Assembly: GCA_033032865.1 (NCBI GenBank)
Contig: JAWHQI010000201.1
Coordinates: forward strand, 1,675,501-1,739,500
Direction of reading: 5' to 3'
DNA: 64,000 nt
Origin: Dactylorhiza incarnata
Taxonomy: Eukaryota; Streptophyta; Magnoliopsida; Asparagales; Orchidaceae
A model generated the notes under the pieces. That model made no database searches, was not told where the DNA came from, and was given only the letters and a program-made list of their open reading frames with translations. Of this stretch, positions 44,305-55,597 are shown piece after piece; the stretch's first letter is position 1, and the number at the start of each line of letters is the position of its first letter. The translations under genes and the position numbers were made by a program.

Positions 44305-45209
44305 GTTATGTCTAGCTTTGTTATACGCAATTGTGCTATTTTTAAGAGAGAAACAATTAAATCAATATGGTTTTGGTATTCATTTCTGTATTCCTCAAAT
44401 GTTTCATCCATCTCTTCAATTTCAATTTTATAACTTTTGCATGTAGCACAATCACCTTTTAAAGATGAATTTTCTAAAGATAATTTTTCATTATGTTCTT
44501 TTATACAAATAATTTCTTTTTCAAGTTCCTTAAGTTTTTCCTTAAAATTATCACAATCAAAACAAGGTTTTGTGTTTTCAAGTAAAGGACAAGATGGTGA
44601 AACCACATCACAATTAGATTCTAAATTAACATTAGTTTTTAATCTCTTATTTTCTAAACGTAAATTTTTATTAGTAATTTTCAATTTCTTGATCTTACGT
44701 TTAGCAGTTTTTAGTATATTGAAACTAGAAATGGAAGTTATCACACAAGAAGAAGATTTTGACTTTCTTACAGCGCTTTTGGTAGAGGCAAAATGTGTGC
44801 ATGAAGTTCCTTCGTTATCTTTTGCGCCTTCCTCCATTATAGATGAATTTTCATCTTCTTTTTCTTTTGATGTGTTGCTCTCTTTTTCCAAGTTAGTCTC
44901 CATGATTTCCATGGCTTTGCAACGAGAGAGATCTTCTTGAATAGTAGTGGATGCTTGTATGTTCTTCTCCTCCTGTGTTTGATCTATACCTGCGAGAGGA
45001 AAATCATACATTTCTTTAATAAATTGCCAAACTTTGTATGCACTAGAAAAGCAATATATTAATTTGAAAATTTCATTTGATAGAGCACAAAATAAATAAT
45101 GTTTGGCTTTTGCATTTAGTTGACGTTCATTTTTATTTAATTCATCCGCTGGTCTAACTATTGCTATATCCCATGCATTGATATCTAAGCTTTTAATAAA
45201 TTTTTCCAT
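44301..45209 (-). CDS. E gag-like ORF, N-terminal part
   Basis: A minus-strand frame of 302 codons, open throughout. The first 70 residues (NAKAKHYLFCALSNEIFKLI, YKVWQFIKEMYD) match the gag core of copia/Sirevirus elements (UBN2-like). Acidic sequence follows, then a long coiled coil (KRKIKKLKITNKNLRLENKR and KEKLKELEKEIICIKEHNEK) with a Cys-rich patch (CFDCDNF). It is a single intact frame, unusual among the broken genes here, and could still supply a particle protein. Confidence 0.7.
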   Translation of the reverse strand: MEKFIKSLDINAWDIAIVRPADELNKNERQLNAKAKHYLFCALSNEIFKLIYCFSSAYKVWQFIKEMYDFPLAGIDQTQEEKNIQASTTIQEDLSRCKAMEIMETNLEKESNTSKEKEDENSSIMEEGAKDNEGTSCTHFASTKSAVRKSKSSSCVITSISSFNILKTAKRKIKKLKITNKNLRLENKRLKTNVNLESNCDVVSPSCPLLENTKPCFDCDNFKEKLKELEKEIICIKEHNEKLSLENSSLKGDCATCKSYKIEIEEMDETFEEYRNEYQNHIDLIVSLLKIAQLRITKLDIT

Positions 45210-45344
45210 TAATAATTTCCACCCTTTATAATTTTTCCCTTCGAATAAAGGTGGTTTAGGAGATTTTTCTTCTTCATAAAGATTTACCCCACTAGTAGAA
45301 GCGAGATCATGAGACGCTATTATTCCCGGTTGTTAAGCCAATTT

Positions 45345-45369
45345 GGAATAACACCCCTCTGATACCACT
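45345..45369 (-). promoter_or_regulatory. Primer-binding site of E
   Basis: In minus sense AGTGGTATCAGAGGGG follows directly on the 5' LTR. It matches the tRNA-Met-type site. Confidence 0.8.
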
Positions 45370-46475
45370 TGTTGGATCGGTCGGCGCCCTTAGAGGGGGG
45401 GGGGTGAATAAGGGTTTTCAAAAACTTTAGATTATATTTATAAAAACTTTGGAATATTGCAAGATTAATAAAGAGACATAAAGTAAAACAATAATAAAGA
45501 GATATGCTTTATTAATATCAAATAATGTTTTACAAAACTTGATTTCTATGACGCTAGAAATCGGGGGCGACTAATAAAAATTCTTTTTCGTTTTCTATAC
45601 CGACTCGTATCCCCACGAACCGGTTGGCTTTAGCCGATCTCTCCCCAGATACAGCCTTAAGCCGCTCTAGCCAATCTATCCCCAGAAAGGCCTCGAGCAC
45701 CCCCTAGACCTAGCCTAGATCTAGTCGCCAACACGAGGCGAATTTCAGCCCTAAGTCCTACCCCAGACCTAGTCGCCAACACGAGGCAATTTCACTACCG
45801 TTTACAGAAAAGATATGAAATGAAAAGACAATAATATAAAAACTCCCTCTATGTGGATCTCTTGGAGAAGTGGAAGAAGGCCCGCAGAGTATGATCGTAG
45901 TCGATGCGGCCTTTCATCATGATGATGATGCGTGTTGAAATCTTCTCCATGGATCTCCTTCAGGCTTTATGGAATTGTGGGAGTATCGCTCTGAATCTTC
46001 CTCTCTCTGCTGTGGCACGAAGCTCTGGAGTTTGGGATTGGAGGAGGATAAAGAATTCGGAGCCAAAGCATCCAATTTATAGCCTTAAAGCTACCGCCGG
46101 CGCTAGTAGCTACCGCCGGCGCTATCCTCGATTAAGAAACTTCTTGCGCGGCAGGATCTTCAATCCGCGACAACGAGGCTTTCATTCCTTCTGTGTTCAC
46201 CGATACCGCCGGCGTTATCCGCTACCGCCAGGCGTTAGCGCCTTCCATAATAGCTCCCGGAAACGCGCTCATCATCGCTAGCGCCCGGGGCTAGTTGCTA
46301 CCGCCGGCGCTAGTGAGCCTCTTCGAATTTTGGCCTCAATTTTGGGGGCAGTCATCATGTGTACTCCTTGAGTCATGTGGACCTAGTAAACTTGCACACT
46401 TGAACACACAAGATCAAATACACATAGGATTTGTTATTCTCAAACCTAGGAGCTGCGGAAGACCATGTTCCAACA
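45370..46475 (-). repeat. E 5' LTR
   Basis: 1106 bp, the partner of 38580-39690. It shows the same array and the TATA-like box at about 46083-46072 on the minus strand. Confidence 0.92.
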
Positions 46476-46480
46476 CGGTA

Positions 46481-46768
46481 TAGAAAACCAAAAGTGTTTT
46501 CATTTGTAGCCTCTTTCCAAGCGTCATTGGGAAAACTTGTAATCATAACTATGTCATTTTAATATTAATGAAAATATGTTTGTTTCTTCATCTCTGATTC
46601 GTGCTCTCTGATTTTCATTGGTTTAACCTAAACGTATTTTCTCTGTCACTAACGCCGAGCGGTAACACTATCGGTGGCGGTAGCAACAAAGAATTATTTT
46701 CTCTAAATAATCTCGAAAATTTTAAAACCCTTATTCACCCCCCTCTAAGGGGGCCTACAGATCCAACA
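46481..46768 (+). repeat. D 5' LTR, second part
   Basis: It resumes after E and ends ATCCAACA at 46768. It carries a CACTAACGCC/GCGGTAAC dyad at 46650-46690 that is repeated in the post-pol region at 51969-52009. Confidence 0.9.
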
Positions 46769-46786
46769 AGTAGTATCATAGCCAGG
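46769..46786 (+). promoter_or_regulatory. Primer-binding site of D
   Basis: AGTAGTATCATAGCCAGG directly follows the 5' LTR. It resembles the tRNA-Met-type GTGGTATCAGAGCC with two changes. Confidence 0.8.
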
Positions 46787-46817
46787 TTTTTCCAATTAGG
46801 TCTAACAACCGTGAATA

Positions 46818-47594
46818 ATGGCGCTCCGTGACCTCGCTTTCTATGAGGGGCAGCGAATTAGTAAACCTCCGTTGTTTACTGGAACTGATTATAATTACTG
46901 GAGAACGCGTATGCGTTGTTTTTTGATAAACTTAGATCTAGATGTATGGGCATGTGTTGAAACTCCATACACTTCTCATACATATATTGTTGGAGAAGTA
47001 ACCATGGAAAAACCTTGGGATAAATGGGATGATGGAGATAAGGCTAGCTGGAAGAATAATGCAAAAGCGATGAATGCATTGTTCTGTGCTCATGATAGGA
47101 CTGAATTTAATAGAGTAAGTGCATGTGAAACTGCTTATGATATTTGGAACTTATTAGAAATAACGCATGAAGGTACCTCGCAGGTCAAAGATTCAAAACT
47201 ATTCCAACTGGAATCCGAATTTGAGAGGTTCAGGATGGATCCAAATGAGGACGTCGACGTCCTGTACACTCGATTCACCAAGATCGTCAATGCCTCAAAA
47301 ATTCTTGGAAAAACATTTTCAAACGGCGACTTGGTGAGAAAGCTTCTTTGATCAGTCCCACCAAAGTTCGATCCAAAGGTTACGACCATTTTCGAATCGC
47401 ATGATCTTATGCGGCTCCAAATTAAGAGCCTCATTGGGAACCTCAAAACCCATGAGGTAGATATCAAGATTCAAGTAGAAGAGTACAACAAGGAGCCAAA
47501 GAAGAAAGCCTTGGCACTGAAGTCAAGAAAAGAAGATGAATACAAGGAAGATGACGAGGAGAGTCGCTTTGTGAAGAACTCACTAAGTTCATGA
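46818..47594 (+). pseudogene. D gag, N-terminal part
   Basis: Starts MALRDLAFYEGQRISKPPLF, then FTGTDYNYWRTRMRCFL, a standard copia gag opening. The gag core (UBN2 type) follows: NAKAMNALFCAHDRTEFNRV, YDIWNLLEITHEGT, FERFRMDPNEDVDVLYTRF. A TGA at 47349-47351 stops it after RKLL; the frame continues behind the stop to an acidic segment (RKEDEYKEDDEESRF). The stop is most simply CGA to TGA. The ATG at 46818 is 49 bp after the LTR and fits the normal start. Confidence 0.88.
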
Positions 47595-48788
47595 TGAATA
47601 CGGAAAGGAGGAACACCTTCTGGAAATTTTTCTGAAAGGGCTCCTCATCCAAAAGAGAGAAGAAGGAAAAGTCCAGCGACGACGACGAAGAGCGGCCATC
47701 TCCCGAGTGCTTCCACTGTAGGAAGACCGGGCATATTAGAAGTCAATGCCCAAAATTCTTAAAGGAGCAAGAAGAAAAAATGACTTAAAGGAAAGGAGAA
47801 GAAGAAGGTCTTAAAAGCTGCAACATGGGATGACTCTTCCTCCGGGTGCTCAAGTGAATCAAGCTCAAGCGATGATGATGAGGCAAACTTGTGCCTTATG
47901 GGGAAAAGCAATGAATCAGCCGATGACGAGTGCAGTGTCCAAAGCGACACTGAGGTAATCCCTTCTAACTATGATGATCATTATTCTGAATACTTAAAAA
48001 CATGTAAATCTTTTGGCAAAACTTTAAATGATCTTGATCTACTTAAAACTGAAAATAAAATCCTTCTAAAACAAAATCAAAAATTAAATAAGTAAGTTTT
48101 TTCCTTGGGAAAGGAGATGGAGTCTTGCCAAAGGAATGATGATCTTTTGGCAAGGACTAGCAAACTTAAAATTGATCTTTCTAATGCTCTCTCCAATATC
48201 GAATCACTCGCGAAACAAAAGAGAGACTTAGAAAGAAATTTGAAACTCTCACTTTCTAATGTTGAAAATGAAAAGAAAAACTTTGCAAATAGATGCGGAA
48301 ATTTAGATAGTGAAAATTTTGCATTAAAACCCCAAATCCATGACCTTAACTTAGCCATAGAAAAATTTGGTGTTGGCCAGAAAAGTCTTGATATGATTTT
48401 GGCCAACCAAAGGCATGGTGGTGCAAAAATTGGGCTAGGTTATGTCTCTGCTAGCTACCGCCCGGCGGTAACAGTTAGCGCTGGCGGTAGTAACAAAACT
48501 CATTATTCATGTAATGATCATAAATCTGGAATTTTTTCTGCTGATTCCCGTCCTCCAGCAAGAGTCCACAACAAAAACGGAAAAAGGTCTCAACCCCTTT
48601 TGTGTTATGTGCCAAGTGTCATCACTTCGGGGATACCTTGGACTCTTGCAGGAAGAAGGGTCGATGTACCGTCAAGCAAATTTGGGTGCCTAAGGTTTCC
48701 ACCTATTCTATGTGAGGAACCACTTGGGTATCCAGATCTTTACTCTCATCTTCTTGTTAGGTATGTTGGCAGGCTAAGGAAAAGGAAG
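47595..48788 (+). pseudogene. D gag C-terminal part, zinc knuckle and coiled coil
   Basis: A zinc knuckle, CFHCRKTGHIRSQC (CX2CX4HX4C), lies at 47708-47749. An acidic Ser-rich stretch follows (47889-48095), then a coiled coil with NIESLAKQKRDLERNLKLSL and NVENEKKNFANRCGNLDSEN (48105 onward). The blocks lie in different frames, so several indels have hit it. A palindrome of the LTR type (TACCGCC C GGCGGTA, 48456-48470) sits inside the coding sequence. Confidence 0.8.
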
Positions 48789-50357
48789 ACATGTGGTACT
48801 TGTTCTCAGGGTACTCCAAACACATGACGGGCGATAAAGCAAAATTCCTTAGCCTCACTAAGAAGAAATGAGGAATGGTGACATTTGGGGACAATGGAAA
48901 GGGAAGGATTTTAGGCACTGGTACTGTGGGTAACAATTCTTTCTCTCTTACTAATGTCTTATATGTAGAAGGTTTGAAACATAACTTGATTTTTATTAGT
49001 CAACTTTGCGATAAAGGTCTAAATGTCTTATTTGAGTCTTCTACTGATTTATGTAAAATTATAGATCCTAAAACCAATAGTATTGTACTCACTGCACCAC
49101 AAATTCAAAATGTGTATCTAATTGCCTTTCATATTCTATCACGTACGTCACTCAAATATCTTATATCAAAATATGATGAACTTGAATTATGGCATAGGCG
49201 TCTCGGTCACTCTAGCACCAAGTTAATCTTAAAACTATCAAAGAATAAACTCATTAAAGGTTTGCCTATGCTAAATGTAAATCTATCTTCCTTATGCTCG
49301 CCATGCCAAAAAGGAAAATTTTCAAAAACATCGTTTAAGAGTAAAAAAGAAATATCCACCTCAAGACCCTTACAACTAATTCACATGGATCTTTTTGGAC
49401 CTATTAGCACATGTAGTCTTGGTGGTAAAAAGTACAATTTTGTATTAATTAATGATTATTCTAGATTTACTTGGACCTTATTTCTTACCTCCAAATCCGA
49501 TGCATTTTCTGAATTTACAAAGCTTTGCAATCGTATTCAAAATGAATCAGATCTAAAAATCAAGTGTATACGATCAGATCATGGAGGAGAATTTAAAAAT
49601 GATAACTTCACCACATACTATAATAATCTAGGTATTAAACATGAATTTTCCGCTCCACGCACCCCCGAACAAAATAGTGTGTTGGAGAGGAAAAATAGAA
49701 CTCTTCAAGAACTCGCACGCACTATGCTATCCGAGTATGGGTTGCCTAGATATTTTTGGGCTGAAGCCGTAAATACATCATGTTATGTCATAAATCGTGT
49801 CATGCTTCACCCTATTTTGAAATTAACTCAATATGAATTGTATTTTCAAAAGAAATCTAATGTATCATATTTTTCATGTTTTTGGTTGTAAATGTTTTAT
49901 CCTAAACATCAAGGATGCATTAGCTAAATTTGATGAAAAATGTGATGACAGTATTTTTCTTGGTTACTCTTCCACTAGCAAAGCATATAAAATATATAAT
50001 AAAAAATCTAAAAAGGTTGAAGAGTCTATTCATGTGAAGTTTGATGAACTTGTGCCTTGTGTAGATTCTACTTGTGCAGGTAATGAAGATGAACCTCTTT
50101 CACCATTGGAGCATGATAATGATTAACCAGTTGGAGAAGAATAAGAAGTAGAGCCGGTGCGAGAGGAGTTCGTGCCTCCAAGTGTGATTCGATTTACAAG
50201 AGATCATCCAAGGGAGCTTATCATTGGAGAACCATCAAGGGGGGTAATGACACGTTCTTCTTTTAATGAATCCATTTCAAACTTATGCTTTGTTTCCGAA
50301 ATAGAACCGAAAAATGTTTACACCGCTTTGAATGATGATTTTGGTTTATTGCTATGA
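48789..50357 (+). pseudogene. D protease and integrase
   Basis: The protease active site, normally DSG in copia (WYLDSG), reads FSG at about 48790-48805, so the catalytic Asp is lost. A stop follows at 48868. From 48875 the frame holds the protease tail (GNNSFSLTNVLYVEGLKHNL), the integrase zinc domain (LWHRRLGHSS, CSPCQKGK) and the catalytic core, with D in HMDLFGP, D in IRSDHGGEF and E in NSVLERKNR. A frameshift near 49885 moves the C-terminal part (VFGCKCFILNIKDALAKFDE) to another frame. The linker to RT (50157-50357) is acidic and interrupted. Confidence 0.87.
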
Positions 50358-51833
50358 ATGACGAATTGAATAAATTTGAATGCAATAGGGTTTGGAAACT
50401 AGTTGAAAGACCATTTAATCTCCCGGTTATTGGTGTCAAATGGATATTTAAAAATAAATTAGATGGAGAGTCTAGAATAACTAGGAACAAAGCTCGATTA
50501 GTGGCACAAGGTTACTCTCAAATCGAGGGGGTAGATTTTGATGAAACATTTGCACCATTTGCTCGCCTTGAATCGATTAGATTTTTTCTAGCTTTTGCGA
50601 GTTATAAGAAGTTTAAATTATTTCAAATGGATGTTAAAAGTGCTTTCTTAAACCGGATAATTAAAGAAGAAGTCTATGTTGAACAACCCCCCCGGATTTA
50701 TTGATGAAAATTTTCCAAATCATGTATATAGATTAGAAAAAGCGCTTTATGGTCTAAAACAAGCGCCCCGTGCTTGGTATGAATGCTTAACATCTTTTTA
50801 ATTAAAGCACGATTATAAAATGGGTAGTGTTGATAACACGCTCTTCATTAAGCATTTTGATAATGATTTGATTATTTTACAAATATATGTTGATGATATT
50901 ATTTTTGGAGCCAGTAATGAAGAGTTGTGTAATGAAGTTGTTCTAGTGATGCAAAATGAATTTGAGATGAGTCTAGTGGGTGAACTAACATATTTTTAAG
51001 GATTTCAAATAACCCAAAGAAATGATGGAATTTTTATATGTCAATCCAAATATGTCCATGATATGCTAAAACGCTTTGGTTTTGAAAACTTGAAACATGC
51101 TAGTACTCCAATGAGCGCATCACTAAAATTAGGAAAAGATGAAGACGGAATTTCGATTGACCAAACATTATATAGAGGAATGATTGGATCCCTATTATAC
51201 CTTAGTGCATCTAGACCCGATATTATGTTTGTCGTATGCTTATGCGCTAGATTTCAAGCAAATCCAAAAGAATCACATTTAAAAGTGGTGAAACAAATTT
51301 TTTGATATATTATCGGCACATCTAAATTAGGACTTTGGTATCCAAATAATGATTCTTTTCTCTTGCATGGGTATTCAGATTCTGATTATGCGGGTTGTTC
51401 ATTAGATAGGAAAAGCACTAGTGGTACCTATCATTTCTTAGGTCCTTCTCTAGTTGCATGGTCAAGTAGAAAGCCAAATTCTGTTGCCCTCTCCACCACC
51501 GAGGCCGAATATATTGCACTAGGAAGTTGTTGTGCCCAAGCATTATGGATGACTCAAACCTTAGAAGAATTTGGTGTTCATTTAACTAATATTGAACATA
51601 AGTGTGACAACAAGAGTGTTATTGACTTAACAAACAACTTTGTTCATCACTCACGATCTAAACACATAGACGTAAGACACCACTTCATTAGGGATCACAT
51701 CAAAAAGGAACATGTTCATGTAAACTTCATTGGCACTAAATCGCAACTTGCGGACATCTTTACCATGCCACTACCCGATTCACGATTTGCTCTACTTAGA
51801 CTTGAACTAGGGGTCTTGGACATTCATACTTAA
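50354..51833 (+). pseudogene. D reverse transcriptase and RNase H
   Basis: RT begins [20 protein letters not shown] and continues with [20 protein letters not shown] and [20 protein letters not shown]. After a frameshift near 50695 come EKALYGLKQAPRAWYE and the catalytic box IYVDDIIFGASN near 50890. Stops at about 50800, 50998 and 51303 break the frame. RNase H follows with GYSDSDYAGCSLDRKSTSG, ALSTTEAEYIALG, IEHKCDNKSVIDL and HSRSKHIDVRHHFI, all catalytic positions apparently kept. The frame ends at 51833. Confidence 0.9.
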
Positions 51834-53757
51834 TCGTGTAAAATCCGTGTTCTTATGACCTCACATGTCTAATTTCTGTACTGAATCACATTGTCACTAA
51901 TTTGCACAACTATATTCATAAGAAAAATTCTGAAAAATTTCACGTTTTCCCAAAAATTCGAGTTCTGTCACTAACGCCCAGCGATAGATGGGTACCGCTA
52001 GCGTTAGTGGGTATTTTCTGAATTTCCAGTTTCTTTTTCATTTTTTATTTTTTCAGTTCCTATTATTTTCTTTTAAAATTCTAAAAACAAAAAAAAACTA
52101 TAAAACAAATCAAAATCCAACCAAAAACATGCTTTGTGTTTCTATATATCAAAACCAACTACAAAATTGAATACCAATTAAAACAACAAAAACAAGCTTT
52201 ATGTTTCTATATATCAAAACCAACTACAAAATTGAAAAAAAAAACAATTAAAACAACAAAAACATGCTTTATATTTATTTTATTTTTTTGTTTTTGAAAA
52301 ACTTAAATTTTTTATAAAAACTGATGTGCTTTTCAATGTTTCAAGGATGATATGGTTTATCTTGCCTTGTTTAGAACGCAATGTTTCATTCTCTATTTCA
52401 AGTATCTTAATAACATTGTTTTGTATCATGCCTTGATCATTATCTTATGTGTGCTTTGAAATTAATTATAGAAATCATGTGTAGTATTGCATAGCATGCC
52501 TCAGTGTATGAGTAAATGGCTTATATTTGCTAATGATTTATTCACTCACATTTTTAATAAACTACATATGAATTTAATCTACTCTTACATGATTGTGTAG
52601 TGTAACAACATAATATTTTTGATAGGCATGCTTAGTTTTACCTACACCACAAGTAAAAATCTTTTTCATGCTCCTATTTTTGAAGAAGTATGTCATTTCA
52701 AAAATCTTTTGTTTGCACATACAAGTGAATTCGGAGACCTTTGTCGTTAAGCAAAAATTCAAATGAATAATTGACAAAGATAACTCCACCAAGCACTACT
52801 CACCCTCCTGATAAGTCTTAATGAGCATTGTGAGGTTGAGCACCTTGGAGAGAATTATAAAGTGCCTTGTTGCAAACATTTTTTTCACTACTTCTTATTG
52901 ATTACCGGATCACAAATAACTAAAATTCAAAATAATAATTGTGATTCCCCATGCACTACTTTGCACCCTGATAAGTCTTAATAAGCATTGTGTGTGCAGA
53001 GCACCTTGGTAGTTGTACTATTTTTCTATGTGCATTGAAAAACTTATATAGCTTTGTGGGTAGAAGTAACTCTAAAAACCCATTTTCAATAATACTGTGT
53101 TTATTCCATTATACATGTCACGTGTTTTGATTAGCTCATATGTATACTTTTATCAAAAACACTATTTTGTACACATCATTATCACTTGTAAGCCTTCTAC
53201 ACATGAGAATTGGAGTCTACTGCATATCTACATGTTTTCTCTAAATTCTTAAGTAAATGACTAGATAGCTTTGCATGATCAAAACAATGTACAAGTGTAC
53301 TTGATTTCTCAATTTATGACATTGTATTCTTCTATCTTGACTTGATATGTTGTATCATGCTTACATATTTTTTCCCACTACGCCATGTGTACTCTTTGTT
53401 GCTTACTTTTCAAAACAAGTGTATGGTTATGTTGCAACTGAAATCATTTTGTGTACTTAAATTACTACAACATCTATTTTTTATATCTAAAACTCTTAAT
53501 CATCTACTATGCTTCACCATTCTTATATAGATGTTCACTTCAAAAATATATTTCTTCATGCTTTCCACCACTTTACTACTTGTACGTTCGATCATGAATA
53601 CGTTTTTCCAACAAGTGGTTTCCTTATGACAATTTCTTCACATTCCTTTCTTTTTTCACTCCTTTTTCCTAAGCGTTTAACTATTTATCATGTTCATTCC
53701 CTCTCTACACATTTATTGCACACTTTAACGTTTGACTTTATCTCCACCCTCTTTTGA
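51834..53757 (+). other. D post-pol region, non-coding
   Basis: About 1.9 kb after RNase H without a supported gene, although Sirevirus relatives can carry an envelope-like ORF here. It holds a CACTAACGC/GCGTTAGTG dyad (51969-52009) and two hairpin modules (52789-53009). Confidence 0.7.
52789..53009 (+). ncRNA. Pair of conserved hairpin modules in D
   Basis: Copy 1 (52789-52848) has outer arms CCAAG and CTTGG and inner arms CACCCTC/GAGGTTG with one mismatch. Copy 2 (52949-53009) has inner arms TTTGCAC/GTGCAGA, all pairing if one U-G pair is allowed. Both keep the loop CTGATAAGTCTTAAT, then GAGC or AAGC, and ATTGTG. The module order matches element E. Confidence 0.65.
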
Positions 53758-53967
53758 TAATACCAAAAGGGGGAGAATAAATTTGAAAGAAATTCACATG
53801 TTTGGGGAAGTCAAGTTCATAGGAAGTTTTGTTGTAGAGGGAGCATTCAATTAGGGGGAGCATATGCACATATCTTAAATTTCATGCTTATCCTTTTTAA
53901 AAAACACAATTCCTATCATTTGAAGTATTTCTTTCTAAAGGGATTTGTTATAATCAAAAGGGGAGTT
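53758..53967 (+). promoter_or_regulatory. Polypurine tract cluster of D
   Basis: AAAAGGGGGAGAA at 53764-53776, TTAGGGGGAGCAT near 53851 and AAAAGGGGAG at 53956-53965 directly before the 3' LTR. Several tracts are usual in Sirevirus elements. Confidence 0.8.
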
Positions 53968-55597
53968 TGATGGAACATGCTTTCTGCATCTCTTGGTTTG
54001 ACAATAATAAATCATATTGTATTTGATCATACTTGCATTGTGTTTATAGTGTGCAGGATCTTAAACATTCAATCCCCAAAGGAGTGTGAAAAAGAAAGAC
54101 GTCAAAGCGACATCAGGATGATTCTCTGTTGATACCGCGGAGCGTTAGAACTACCGCTGGTGCTAGCGATTCGACGAAATAGTGTTTGACAAAAATAGAT
54201 GTCATTCGACGAAAATGTTGTTCGATGAAATTGTGTTCGACGAAAGTAAATGCCGTTCGACGAACTGGCATTCGACGAAATGAAACCAGCGTTCGACGAA
54301 ATCTGAGGACGTCTGACGAAATTGAGTTCGACGAAATGAAAATGGAGTTCGACGAAATGAGATGCGTTCGATGAATTGTGAAGCCGTTCGACGAAATGTC
54401 TTCGACGAAAGGAGAGGTTGTTCGACGAAAATGGCGTTCGACAAAATAACCTACTGTTCGACGAAAAGAGATGTGCTCTACCGCGGAGCGTTAGCACTAA
54501 CACTGGCGCTAGCATAAATGAAAACAATTGACGAGAAGGAAACATTGGAGAAAAAGGAATGTCGACGGGACGCAATTTTGGCAAGTACTATCGCGGCGCG
54601 TTAAGGACTAACGCCCGACGGTAGCTTTTGGAATCCTCCCGTCTGCATGTGATTGAGGAGCAAATATGGAAGGAGATATTGGCTGAAGGAAGGTTATCTC
54701 GCTATCGCAGAGCGTTAGCGTTACCGCAACGCGCTAGTCGGAGCTCAAGGTTTGGCGATCAAAAGTTGCCTAAGTTGCCACGATTCGTGTGCTTGATCAT
54801 TGTCTAATGTGGCTACCGCGGGGCGGTAGTACTACCGCAGGTGGTAGCGGCTGATTCTATTTATAGATGCGTTCCTCCTCCGTTGTTGCTTGCTGTTAGA
54901 GAATGAATTGAAGCCATATTATCCGAGCACTCGTGAGAGCCTTCTCCAAGCAGCCCGAAGAACTCCGTCAACTTTCATGAACGCACAAAACTTGAAGACC
55001 GATCCGTTCGCATCTACATCGACATCAAGTTCTTCTTTTTGAGGGAGTTTTTAGTTTGTGTTTTGTTGTTAGTTTCTAATTGTAACCTTTATATCTTTTG
55101 TTTCGGTAGAGGAATTCGCCACACAGCGACTAGGGCCTTGCGGGGACTAGGGGAAATTCGCCTCGTGTTTGCGACTGGGTTTAGGGAGTAGGTCTAGGGG
55201 GTGCTCGAGGCCTTTCTGGTGATAGATTGGCTAGAGCGGCTTGAGGCCTTATCTGGGGAGAGATAGGCTAAAGCCAACGGGTCCTTGGGAGAAGGGTCGG
55301 TATATAAAACCAAAAGAGTTTTCATTGGTCGCCTCTTTCCAAGGGTCACTGGGAAAAGTTTTTGTAATCATAACTGTGTCATTTTAATATTAATGAAAAT
55401 ATGTTTGTTTCTTCATCTCTGATTCGTGCTCTCTGATTTTCATTGGTTTAACCTAAACGTATTTTCTCTGTCACTAACGCTGAGCGGTAACACTACCGCT
55501 GGCGGTAACAACAGAGAATTATTTTCTCTAAATAATCTCGAAAATTTTAAAACCCTTATTCACCCCCCCCCCTCTAAGGGCGCCTACAGATCCAACA
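53968..55597 (+). repeat. D 3' LTR
   Basis: 1630 bp, starting TGATGGAACATGC (one change from TGTTGG) and ending ATCCAACA. The TATA-like CTATTTATAG at 54857-54866 directly follows the arrays (54134-54850). A C10 run lies near 55563-55572. Confidence 0.92.

Larger units (their letters stand above)
38580..46475 (-). mobile_element. Sirevirus-like element E, lacking pol
   Basis: Minus orientation. LTRs of about 1.1 kb lie at 45370-46475 (5') and 38580-39690 (3'), with TGTTGG/CCAACA ends. The target duplication is CAGTA (38575-38579) and CGGTA (46476-46480); the D 3' LTR reads CGGTA, so the left copy has one mutation. The primer-binding site GTGGTATCAGAG follows the 5' LTR. A gag-like region is present, but no protease, integrase, RT or RNase H in the 5.7-kb interior. 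LTR ends and post-pol modules match D, so E is probably a non-autonomous relative that relies on elements such as D. Confidence 0.9.
37265..55597 (+). mobile_element. Sirevirus-lineage Ty1/copia element D, with E nested in its 5' LTR
   Basis: Flanked by the exact TSD CTAAT (37260-37264 and 55598-55602). The 5' LTR is 37265-38579 plus 46481-46768; the 3' LTR is 53968-55597. A tRNA-Met-type primer-binding site, gag with zinc knuckle, protease, integrase, RT and RNase H follow in copia order. A long post-pol region comes next, with hairpin modules and several polypurine tracts. Gag wording, a long post-pol region and repeated polypurine tracts fit the Sirevirus group. All frames carry stops or shifts, so the copy is inactive. 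Without E it would be about 10.4 kb. Confidence 0.92.
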
